Source: JAFMDF01 sp965222705 (GTDB lineage Bacteria > Bacteroidota > Bacteroidia > Chitinophagales > Saprospiraceae). Taken from it: a DNA stretch of 64,000 nt. Shown here in pieces: positions 36,160 to 44,866 of the stretch. The position numbers and the translations under genes are program-made. Under the pieces are notes generated by a model. The model made no database searches and was not told the DNA's origin. It was given only the letters and a program-made list of their open reading frames with translations. The stretch is from the NCBI GenBank assembly GCA_965222705.1, contig CBDCUO010000035.1, positions 62,001 to 126,000 of the forward strand, in the 5' to 3' direction. Each line of letters starts with the position of its first letter. The stretch's first letter is position 1.

Positions 36160-36876
36160 ATATCCGAACGAAGAATTTGTATTACTTAGTATACTTAATT
36201 GGGGCTTTGGGCAAGAGCTAAAATGGAAAAATTATTTTTAAAACATTGATTGTTAGTAAATTGTATAAGGTTAATTTTGTTTTTTCTTTATGCCCAAAGC
36301 CTCTCAAGTAGTACAAATGCCCTGTTAAAGTATCCTTTTATCGTTTTGCTCCATTCTATTGCCTTTTGCAACTTTCCGCTTTATCTTTTCGTTAAACAGC
36401 GTTGTGATTTGAAGAAAATTTGTAATCATTATAGGTAAGTACTTAATAAAAGTTTTTCCCTTAAAAAATATCTATCTTCCCTTCTGGTAAAATTTGTTTT
36501 TCTTTTTGTAACAAAAAAAATAAAGCCTCCAGAAGATTGTGGGTATATAACAAAACTGAATTTTACGAATATTAAATATAAATAATTCGGTTTTAGTGTA
36601 TAATTTTTCTCAATTTTGCAATTAGATAGTACCAATTTCTCAGAAACCGTAAAAGAATAAATCATGGGCTGGACCTTTACACACTATGAAGCTGTTTTAA
36701 AAAAATTATATTTAAGCAAAAAATTTACTTATAAATACCCCAAAGAGCCAGATAAGTATATTACCATCCACTAGCTACGGGGCAAAATCAGTTTCGTCCT
36801 TTCTTTTAACCACCATCTTTACCTGTTTCCACTTCGATAGTTAACAAGTTTTGTTAAAAAAATAATCTTATTATCT
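36160..36876. other. Non-coding gap with an inverted repeat and a possible gene fragment
   Basis: GGCTTTGGGCA (36203-36213) is matched exactly by TGCCCAAAGCC (36291-36301). The 36-codon frame at 36664-36774 is described separately. Otherwise this is AT-rich sequence that must contain the promoter of the giant surface-protein gene. Confidence 0.4.
36664..36774 (+). pseudogene. Short ORF, possible remnant of a larger gene
   Basis: The 36-codon product reads MGWTFTHYEAVLKKLYLSK then KFTYKYPKEPDKYITIH before a TAG. The layout (aromatic start, HYEAVLKK helix, then a strand ending in His) resembles the N-terminus of polysaccharide-deacetylase-like proteins, whose next residues would be the metal-binding HD pair. 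It may be a gene cut short by a stop codon or deletion, or chance. Confidence 0.25.
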
Positions 36877-39800
36877 ATGAGAATTTTTAACTTTTCTTTC
36901 TTCTACTGTCTTTTTTTGTTGGGCTTCGTTTTAATTTCTCCGCTTTATGGAGACACAAATAAAACAGATTATGGGTCCTTTGAAAGCTTCTTTCCAGTCC
37001 GACAAGACACTATTTGTGGGATTACGGACACTGTTTTCCAAGTTGCTCAACTAAGTTGTAACGGGGCGATGGATGCAAGTGCAACCGTTCAATGGGATAG
37101 TCTTAGCGGGCCCATTTCTATTATTTGGGACAACGGAGATACGCTTGCAACTGCCATCGGCTTGAGCGCAGGACTTCATTATGTTACGCTTACCGATACT
37201 TCCGGTTGTGTACAGATTGACTCCTTGTTTATAGCAGATAAAGCAGCATTGGAATATTCCCTCGAAACCATAGATGCGCTTTGTATAGGGTCGGAAGATG
37301 GTATTGCAAGAATAGAAGATACGTTGGGTTACCGGTATGTTTGGAGTACCGGAGATAGCACCAATTCGGTTGATGGTTTAATTCCAGGGAGCTATTCGGT
37401 AACGATTAGCGACACTTTAGGCTGTTCGGCAATAGAAACCTTTAGCATTGGTATGATTACAAGTGCAAGGCTGGAAATTGCTAAGTCGGATGCTACTTGT
37501 GCAGGTATTAATGATGGGATGATTGCCGTCAATGATACCTTAAACCTAAGTGGCTATACTTATGCTTGGAACATAGGAGATTCTACCAATACACTTACCG
37601 GCCTTGCTCCAGGGAATTATGTTGTCACCGTCACCAGTTCAGGAAATTGCATCGCTTCTGATACTGTTAGTATAGGTGTGACAAGAGCAATAACAGTTGA
37701 TCTTACTGTAACAAATGCTTCTTGCTTTGGCGTGGAAGATGGCTCCATTATAGTGAATGATTCTATGGATATTACTGGATTTTCTTTTGGATGGAATACA
37801 GGAGATACAACGCAAATGATTAGTGGTATAGCTGCAGGAACTTATGTAGTTGCAGTGGCAGACCCATTTGGTTGTTTAGGAGCCGCTTCAGCTATTGTAA
37901 GGAATGCAACCAATTTAGAAATAGTCGTTTCTAAGACAGACGAAACTTGTAGCGGTGCAAGCGATGGGTCTATTGCTATCAATGATACTATGAGTGTAGA
38001 AGGGTTTTCTTTTAGTTGGAATACAGGAGATTCTACCCAGATTATTAGTGGGCTGTCCGCAGGAAATTATTTAGTAACCGTAACAGATTCATTGGGTTGC
38101 CAAGTTAATCAGGCTATCAGTCTTAATTCAGGAACAGTCCCTAATCTTATCATATCCAAAACAGATGCAACCAACAATCAAAACCAAGATGGTTCTATCA
38201 CTATTAATGATACATTAGATATAACTGGCCTGTCTTTTGCCTGGAGTACAGGCGATTCTACTCAGACTATTAATGGTCTGGCTATTGGCGAATATACTGT
38301 AACTGTCACAGGTACTAATGGATGTACTGCTTCTGCAAGCATCACTATTAATGCCTTAATGGCCGATACAATTCCTGAGTTAAATATAGAAATCAACAAA
38401 ACAGATGCCACCTGTAATGGTGTTGATGATGGCTCTATTACTATCAATGATACATTAGATATAACTGGCTTGTCTTTTGCCTGGAGTACAGGCGATTCTA
38501 CCCAAACTATTAATGGTCTAAGTCCAGGAGCATATACCGTAACCGTAACAAATAGTCAAGGAGATTCCATTTCAGAAAATATAGTCATAACTACTGCCAC
38601 CCATTTTGAAATCGGTTTGACAGGAGCCAATATCAGTTGCTTTGGGTTTGCGGATGGTTTAATTAATGCAGCCGTTATTGGGAATGATACAGGTCCCTAT
38701 ACCTACCAATGGAGTACCGGTGATACTACCTCCTCTATTAATTCACTTGATGTGGGAGAATATGATGTAACCGTTACGGACACCCTCGGGTGCTTTGCCA
38801 TTGCAGGGGTCAATCTTGGTCAACCTGACTCAATTGTCATCACTGGAATGGCTCAAGACGTTTGCATGAATCCTGCCAATTCTGGAAGCATTGCTGCAAT
38901 AGCAACAGGTGGAACTGGAAATTTCTCCTATTTATGGAATACACAAGATACAACTAACACGCTCACCGGACTAGAAGTAGGGACTTATACAATAACTGTG
39001 ACAGATTCATTGGGTTGCAGTCGCATAGATAGTTTTCAACTTTCAACACTACCCGCTTTGTCTGCAAATGCCATTGTCGTTCAAGCGGCTACCTGTGACG
39101 GCAATGCGGATGGCATTGCCAGTGTCATGGTTTCCGGCGGCACACCAGAATATAGCCTTAACTGGAACACCGGACAAATTTCTACTGAAATTGGGGACTT
39201 AAACCCCGGACTATATACGGTGACTGCCACAGATGCAATGGGTTGTCTAGCGTTCGATTCAATTACAATTTCAGAATCTATCCAATTGACGATTAATTTA
39301 ACAGAGTTGGTTCCAGCGAGCACCCCCGCTTCAACAGACGCCAGTGTGTCCGGAAATGCCACTGGTGGGACGGCTCCTTATTCTTTTGAATGGGATAATG
39401 GAGAAACAGCCGATACCGCTATTAGCTTGACTGCCGGCAATCATACAGTTACCGTTACAGATGCCAATGGATGTTTTGCTACCCAAACCATCAATATTAA
39501 TTTTAATCAAATAGCCGTATCTATTATCGAAGTTAGAGATGCTCGTTGCAATGGCGGTGCCTCAGGCAGGGCGACTGCTGCCCCACTTGAAGGAACTACC
39601 CCTTTTAGATACCAATGGAGCCGAGGAGATACGACCCCGACCGTCACCAATTTATTAGCAGGGACTTATACCATTACAGTGACAGATGCACTGGGTTTAA
39701 AGGGAACGGCTTCTATTAGCATTAGTGAACCAGAACCAATTAGGTTTAATATGGAGGTAGTACCACCAACCTGTCCTACTTCTGCCAATGGCATAGTAAG

Positions 39801-42800
39801 AATATTTCCGTCCAATACGGTTGGTAATTATTTAATCGATTTTGGTTTCGGGCTTACTTCTAATGGGATTATTGGAGGACTTTCTTCTGGTCAAAGAACC
39901 TTTAGAATATTAGCGGGCAATGGATGCGAAGCAGATACCACTTTCTTTTTGGAGCCGCTTTCTCCAGGACTACCAGAACCTGGGTTCACAGTTGATTCTG
40001 AAGGATTTTTCCTTGCTTTTACCGATACTTCCAGAAACGAACCTATCAATTATTTATGGGAATTTGGAGACGGCACCACTTCTATTGAGATGAATCCTAT
40101 TCATGAATACGCCGATAGCGGCAATTATGAAATATGTTTAACCGTTACGAATAATTGTGGATTTCAAACAACTTGTAATACTGTTTTTGTAGAAGGCATA
40201 CTTGTACCTGGCGTAGATTTAATATTTGGCAGGGATACTAGCAGTTTAGCCGGCACCTCTGTTCAAATACCCGTAACAGTTGGCAATTTTGAAGATGTAA
40301 TCGGCATTCAGGGTACCTTTGAGATCGCTCAGGAAGTCGCAGCTATTCAAAGGGTTAGGGATTTCAATTTACCCTTTTTAGGAGAGGAAGATTTTGTGAT
40401 TCAACCCGATTATATCACAATGAGTTGGTTTATTGAAGATACCAATTTTGTCTCATTGCCTGTAGGTACTCAAATTTTTGTTATTGATGTATTGCTTACA
40501 GGTAACACCGGCGACTGTACCCAAATTACTGGTTCTAATGCTCAACTAAATTTGGAATTTTCTAAAAATTTCATGAATGAATCCGTTCGGGCTCCTTTCA
40601 CAATTAGTGCTGGAGAAATTTGTGTCGCACCTACTGTTTCTATCGCAGGAAATATTAGTAAAGAAGAAGGTACTGGGGTTGCTGGCGTATTAGTTTCTAC
40701 TAATAACAGTACTTCTTTTACTACTTTGACAGACGGCAATTATAATCTCGGTAGTTTATTTGGGGGAACTACTTTTACCGTGATACCCACAAAAGGAGAT
40801 GATATTTTGGAAGGAGTGACGACTTTTGACCTGGTGGCGATTATGCGGCATATTCTAACCCGTGAATTATTGACCTCGCCCTATAAAATCATCGCAGCAG
40901 ATATTGATAATTCTTTAATGGTCAATAGTCTTGACTTGGTACAATTACAGCGCCTATTATTAGGAGAGATAAATGAATTTCCAAATAATGCCCCTTGGCG
41001 TTTTGTGCCTGAAACTTACAATTTCACCAACCCGACTAACCCGCTAGCAGAAACTTTTCCCGAATCCTTGGTATTAACACAGTTGGATACAGATACCAGC
41101 AATATTGATTTTGTAGCCATAAAAACAGGAGACGTAATAGAAGATATTAGTAGAAGAAATGCTCAAAACATCCAAGATGCTATTAGCTTTAATATAAAAG
41201 ATCAAACTTTTGAAGTTGGAGATTTAGTAACCATTTCATTTGAAATGAAACAAGTAGAAAGGGCCATGGGCTTCCAGTTTGAATTGGAATTCGACCCTGA
41301 TGTACTTATGTTTAAACAAACCCAAAAAGATAACTATTTACAGGTAGATTCTAATAATTTTGGCACAAAAGATATTGAAAATGGTCGCCTAAAAATGCTT
41401 TGGCTAAATCTCCAACAATTGCCTATCAAACAACTCAAAAATGGTCTATTCCAATTGGAATTTATTGCTAAAAGAACAGGTAGGCTTTCCAAAGCATTAG
41501 GTTTCGTTCAGGAGGATTTTGTCCCTCAATTTTATACAGAACGAGCGCAAGCCATTGGCTTACAAGAATTAAACCTTCATTTCTTTCAATCAGAAGATAG
41601 GAAGGCAGATGTACCTGCAAAAACACCTTTAAGTCCTGAATTTTTTAACCAGGGAGAAGACGACGAAGTAGTCGAAAGTTGTTTTGACGGTTTGGATAAC
41701 GATAATGATAATTTAACCGATTGTGCAGATGCAGACTGTTTTTGTGAATGTAATGGACCTACCACTTCCGATAATTTGATTTTAAATCCAGGCGCAGAAC
41801 TTCCAATCGGGGCTAATGGTTGGGAGGAAAGTTTAGGCAATTGGGAGAATAGGGCTTTCAATCCCAGACCGCAGGATGGTGCATTTTATTTTTATCCCGG
41901 GCAAGTAGAAACTGGGCAATTGACACAAATAATTGATCTTTCTGCTGATTCTGCAAATATTGCAGCAGGAAGAGTGCAATTTATTTTTTCTGGCTATGTC
42001 CGGTCATTTGATCAGTTTCCTTCAGACGAGGCTCAGGTTACTGTTGAATATCGAAGTGATGACGGGACGGTTTTAAGTGCCTATAATTCGGGAATTACAA
42101 CCAATCGAGACGGATGGTTGCTTTTGACAGATACCACACTTGCCCCTCCCGGAACAAGTACAGTGGTCATTTTCCTAACAGGAAATCGAAAAAATGGCAA
42201 TGATAATGATGCCTATTTTGATAATCTATCTTTGGTTAAGGTGATTGGAGATGTTTGTAATGATCCTTGCGCTGAGATTTCCATTTCCTCTTCTGCTACT
42301 TCGTCTGCTCCAAATTCACAAAGTGGGACTGCTACTACTACTGTATTAGGAGGGCAAGGCAACATTAGCTATAACTGGAGTACCGGCGACACGACGCCTA
42401 TAGTCAGTGGGCTAATGCCCGGCACTTATCTTATAGAAGCCTATGATTCAATTGGTTGTTCTGTTAGAGATGTAGTAGAGGTGTTGGCAGATAGCTCTTT
42501 CTTTCTGACCCTTTCTGCAACCAACCCTGCTTGCTCAGGAGATAGCACCGGAGCCATTACAACCACGGTCACTGGAGGTGTCCAGCCATTTACCTTTGAC
42601 TGGAGTACGCCTGGAATTATCGGATATAATGCAAATAATCTAGCTGCTGGCACCTATTCAGTTACCGTTACGGATTCTCTTGGAACATCCGTTTCTTCGA
42701 GCATTACTCTGACCGATGGGGTTTCTATCTTTTATAATCGAGATAGCAGTAAAATCGTCAATGAAACTTGCCCAGGAACCCATGACGGGAATGTCAATTT

Positions 42801-44853
42801 AGTGGTAGAAGGTGGAACACCTCCCTATACCTATTCGCTGGACGGTAGGCTTTCCAATACAGGTATATACAGAATGTTATCTGCTCAAACTTATCCCTTG
42901 ACTATTACAGACACACTAGGTTGCAGCAGTTTGGAGACTGTTGTAATTGAAAATACATTCCCCGGAGACCCGATTGCGGCTTTTGACTTTGAGTTTACGG
43001 ATTCCTCTATTGTTTTTACCAATAATTCTACTAATACCCCCGAATCCTTTAGGTGGACTTTTGGTGATGGCAGCCTTTCTACCGAAGAAAATCCAACCTT
43101 TACTTACGATGCTCCGGGGGTTTACGAGGTTTGTTTAACAGCCGATAATACTTGTGGAAGTGCTACTACTTGTCAAACTATACAGTTTGGTACGACAGGA
43201 CCAGTTACTTTTATTGTAAATGATTTAAATGGGGTCGGGAATGATACTGTACTGGTGCCCGTAATGGTTGAAAATTTCGCAAATGTATTATCCTTCCAAA
43301 AAACTATTCAAATACAAGACCCCCGTTTAGCAAAATTTGTAGGAATTTCCGATATAAATTTGACGGCAATGAATACAGATAATTTTTATCTGGCTAATGA
43401 TTCAACCATTACCACTGTTTGGTTAGATCCAAGTAATAGTGGGCAGCATGTTCCGAATGGCACGGTTATTTATAATCTGATACTAACTTTAAATATTGAT
43501 ATTGATACCTGTATTGGCATTACCATTCAGGATTCGCCCGTACCTGTTCAAGTTGTAGGCAATCAGAGCGATGGTGTAGGAGAAGTGCCTTTTACCATTA
43601 TAAATGGAGAGGTTTGCACGAGGGCTTCCGTCAGCATCAGTGGAAATATTTCTAGAGAAACAGGTGCAGCTGTACCAGACGTTGAGGTCAGGGTCAGCAA
43701 TAATCTCAGTTCTTCTCTAACTAATAATTTAGGAAACTATGACGTGCAAAAACTGGCAATAGGCAACGATTATGAAATCACTCCTAGCTTAAATACCCTG
43801 TTTTTAGAAAATGTGTCCACCTTTGATATTGTGCTCATTAATCGGCATATCTTAGGCAACCGCTTGCTGGATTCTCCTTACAAATTAATCGCTGCCGATG
43901 TCAATAGGTCTAATTCTATCACCGTTTTTGATCTAGTTTTAATACAAAGAGCTATCCTGGGATTGAATACTGCTTTTCCCAATAATGAATCTTGGAGGTT
44001 TATACCAAAGTCTTATGTCTTTCCCGACCCGACTGACCCCTTCGCTAACCCGTTTCCCGAATCCATTAATCTAGTCAATCTAACGAATATCCTGGAAGGG
44101 CTTGATTTCATCGGAGTGAAAGTGGCAGATGTATCTTATACACTTCCTACTGAGGATGGGAATACCAATCCAAGAACGAATAAAACTTTAGTATTTAGTA
44201 CTGATAATCAATCTTTTAAGAAAGGCGATTTAGTAGAAATCCCGATAAGTGCCAATCATTTAGATCAAATGGTAGGCTTTCAACTGGAATTGGATTTTGA
44301 TAAAAATAGCCTGGAGTTTAACAATATCCAGACAGCATCTCTGCCCAATTTCGATGAAAATAATGTTGGTTTAAATTATTTAAAGGAGGGCAAAATTCAA
44401 CTCGTTTGGGTTGCTCCCGAATTGGAGGTGCGACCTAATTCCCCTACTTTATTTACCCTAAATTTCAAAGCAAAAAGAGCGGGTGTTTTAAATAAAGTAA
44501 TTCAAGCAGGCAATCGCTATTTAGTAGCTGAAAGCTACACCAATGAATTGCAAATAGGAAAAGTTAAACTAAATTTTAATGAAAAAAAGGTCGTACCCAC
44601 TATAGTCAATCCTGTCCTCATTCATCCAAACCCCAATGATGGAAAATTTGAGGTCATTTTTAGTCAACCAATAATGGAAAAAGCACAAATAGCTGTTTAT
44701 AATCTGACCGGTCAACTAGTCCAGGAAACAATAAAACCTGTAGTGGAAAATAACATTACTCTAAATTTAATCAATGAACCTAATGGAACTTATTTAGTAG
44801 TAATAAAGCAACAAGAAGGCGTAGAGATAAAGCGGGTGGTCTTGAGTCGATAA
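36877..44853 (+). CDS. Giant T9SS-secreted surface protein: SprB repeats, PKD, cohesin-like and dockerin-like modules
   Basis: A 2658-residue exported protein, signal peptide about 1-24. Residues about 60-1020 are some 14 SprB repeats (typical unit: C-x-G-x-x-D-G-S-I, FxWSTGDST, L-x-x-G-x-YTVTVTD). Then comes a module of PKD (about 1038-1105, with YLWEFGDG), cohesin-like strands, a carboxypeptidase-regulatory-like segment (SKEEGTGVAGVLV), a dockerin-like calcium-loop pair (about 1308-1375, with AADIDNSLMVNSLDLVQLQR) and a second cohesin-like domain (about 1435-1560). After a Cys/Asp-rich spacer and a jelly-roll-like region (about 1634-1788), SprB repeats, PKD, cohesin, dockerin and cohesin appear again (about 1800-2565). 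The last 75 residues are the T9SS sorting domain (HPNPNDGKFEVIF to the end). SprB-type proteins serve gliding and adhesion. Confidence 0.9.
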   Translation: MRIFNFSFFYCLFLLGFVLISPLYGDTNKTDYGSFESFFPVRQDTICGITDTVFQVAQLSCNGAMDASATVQWDSLSGPISIIWDNGDTLATAIGLSAGLHYVTLTDTSGCVQIDSLFIADKAALEYSLETIDALCIGSEDGIARIEDTLGYRYVWSTGDSTNSVDGLIPGSYSVTISDTLGCSAIETFSIGMITSARLEIAKSDATCAGINDGMIAVNDTLNLSGYTYAWNIGDSTNTLTGLAPGNYVVTVTSSGNCIASDTVSIGVTRAITVDLTVTNASCFGVEDGSIIVNDSMDITGFSFGWNTGDTTQMISGIAAGTYVVAVADPFGCLGAASAIVRNATNLEIVVSKTDETCSGASDGSIAINDTMSVEGFSFSWNTGDSTQIISGLSAGNYLVTVTDSLGCQVNQAISLNSGTVPNLIISKTDATNNQNQDGSITINDTLDITGLSFAWSTGDSTQTINGLAIGEYTVTVTGTNGCTASASITINALMADTIPELNIEINKTDATCNGVDDGSITINDTLDITGLSFAWSTGDSTQTINGLSPGAYTVTVTNSQGDSISENIVITTATHFEIGLTGANISCFGFADGLINAAVIGNDTGPYTYQWSTGDTTSSINSLDVGEYDVTVTDTLGCFAIAGVNLGQPDSIVITGMAQDVCMNPANSGSIAAIATGGTGNFSYLWNTQDTTNTLTGLEVGTYTITVTDSLGCSRIDSFQLSTLPALSANAIVVQAATCDGNADGIASVMVSGGTPEYSLNWNTGQISTEIGDLNPGLYTVTATDAMGCLAFDSITISESIQLTINLTELVPASTPASTDASVSGNATGGTAPYSFEWDNGETADTAISLTAGNHTVTVTDANGCFATQTININFNQIAVSIIEVRDARCNGGASGRATAAPLEGTTPFRYQWSRGDTTPTVTNLLAGTYTITVTDALGLKGTASISISEPEPIRFNMEVVPPTCPTSANGIVRIFPSNTVGNYLIDFGFGLTSNGIIGGLSSGQRTFRILAGNGCEADTTFFLEPLSPGLPEPGFTVDSEGFFLAFTDTSRNEPINYLWEFGDGTTSIEMNPIHEYADSGNYEICLTVTNNCGFQTTCNTVFVEGILVPGVDLIFGRDTSSLAGTSVQIPVTVGNFEDVIGIQGTFEIAQEVAAIQRVRDFNLPFLGEEDFVIQPDYITMSWFIEDTNFVSLPVGTQIFVIDVLLTGNTGDCTQITGSNAQLNLEFSKNFMNESVRAPFTISAGEICVAPTVSIAGNISKEEGTGVAGVLVSTNNSTSFTTLTDGNYNLGSLFGGTTFTVIPTKGDDILEGVTTFDLVAIMRHILTRELLTSPYKIIAADIDNSLMVNSLDLVQLQRLLLGEINEFPNNAPWRFVPETYNFTNPTNPLAETFPESLVLTQLDTDTSNIDFVAIKTGDVIEDISRRNAQNIQDAISFNIKDQTFEVGDLVTISFEMKQVERAMGFQFELEFDPDVLMFKQTQKDNYLQVDSNNFGTKDIENGRLKMLWLNLQQLPIKQLKNGLFQLEFIAKRTGRLSKALGFVQEDFVPQFYTERAQAIGLQELNLHFFQSEDRKADVPAKTPLSPEFFNQGEDDEVVESCFDGLDNDNDNLTDCADADCFCECNGPTTSDNLILNPGAELPIGANGWEESLGNWENRAFNPRPQDGAFYFYPGQVETGQLTQIIDLSADSANIAAGRVQFIFSGYVRSFDQFPSDEAQVTVEYRSDDGTVLSAYNSGITTNRDGWLLLTDTTLAPPGTSTVVIFLTGNRKNGNDNDAYFDNLSLVKVIGDVCNDPCAEISISSSATSSAPNSQSGTATTTVLGGQGNISYNWSTGDTTPIVSGLMPGTYLIEAYDSIGCSVRDVVEVLADSSFFLTLSATNPACSGDSTGAITTTVTGGVQPFTFDWSTPGIIGYNANNLAAGTYSVTVTDSLGTSVSSSITLTDGVSIFYNRDSSKIVNETCPGTHDGNVNLVVEGGTPPYTYSLDGRLSNTGIYRMLSAQTYPLTITDTLGCSSLETVVIENTFPGDPIAAFDFEFTDSSIVFTNNSTNTPESFRWTFGDGSLSTEENPTFTYDAPGVYEVCLTADNTCGSATTCQTIQFGTTGPVTFIVNDLNGVGNDTVLVPVMVENFANVLSFQKTIQIQDPRLAKFVGISDINLTAMNTDNFYLANDSTITTVWLDPSNSGQHVPNGTVIYNLILTLNIDIDTCIGITIQDSPVPVQVVGNQSDGVGEVPFTIINGEVCTRASVSISGNISRETGAAVPDVEVRVSNNLSSSLTNNLGNYDVQKLAIGNDYEITPSLNTLFLENVSTFDIVLINRHILGNRLLDSPYKLIAADVNRSNSITVFDLVLIQRAILGLNTAFPNNESWRFIPKSYVFPDPTDPFANPFPESINLVNLTNILEGLDFIGVKVADVSYTLPTEDGNTNPRTNKTLVFSTDNQSFKKGDLVEIPISANHLDQMVGFQLELDFDKNSLEFNNIQTASLPNFDENNVGLNYLKEGKIQLVWVAPELEVRPNSPTLFTLNFKAKRAGVLNKVIQAGNRYLVAESYTNELQIGKVKLNFNEKKVVPTIVNPVLIHPNPNDGKFEVIFSQPIMEKAQIAVYNLTGQLVQETIKPVVENNITLNLINEPNGTYLVVIKQQEGVEIKRVVLSR
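38188..38520 (+). repeat. Near-identical direct repeat within the SprB array
   Basis: About 93 bp at 38188-38280 recur at 38428-38520, exactly 240 bp (80 codons) later, with only a few silent differences; both encode GSITINDTLDITGLSFAWST and GDSTQTINGL. The other SprB units are far more diverged, so this pair is a recent in-frame duplication or gene conversion. Confidence 0.85.
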
Positions 44854-44866
44854 TCATCCCAAGTGG

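Noticed and set aside
36250..36438. 62-codon hydrophobic plus-strand ORF
   Set aside because: It comes from AT-rich sequence, has no recognisable motif, and spans one arm of an inverted repeat.
37000..40000. CRISPR-like periodic repeats
   Set aside because: The periodicity is that of SprB protein repeats in an open frame; repeats are diverged and not separated by unique spacers of constant length.
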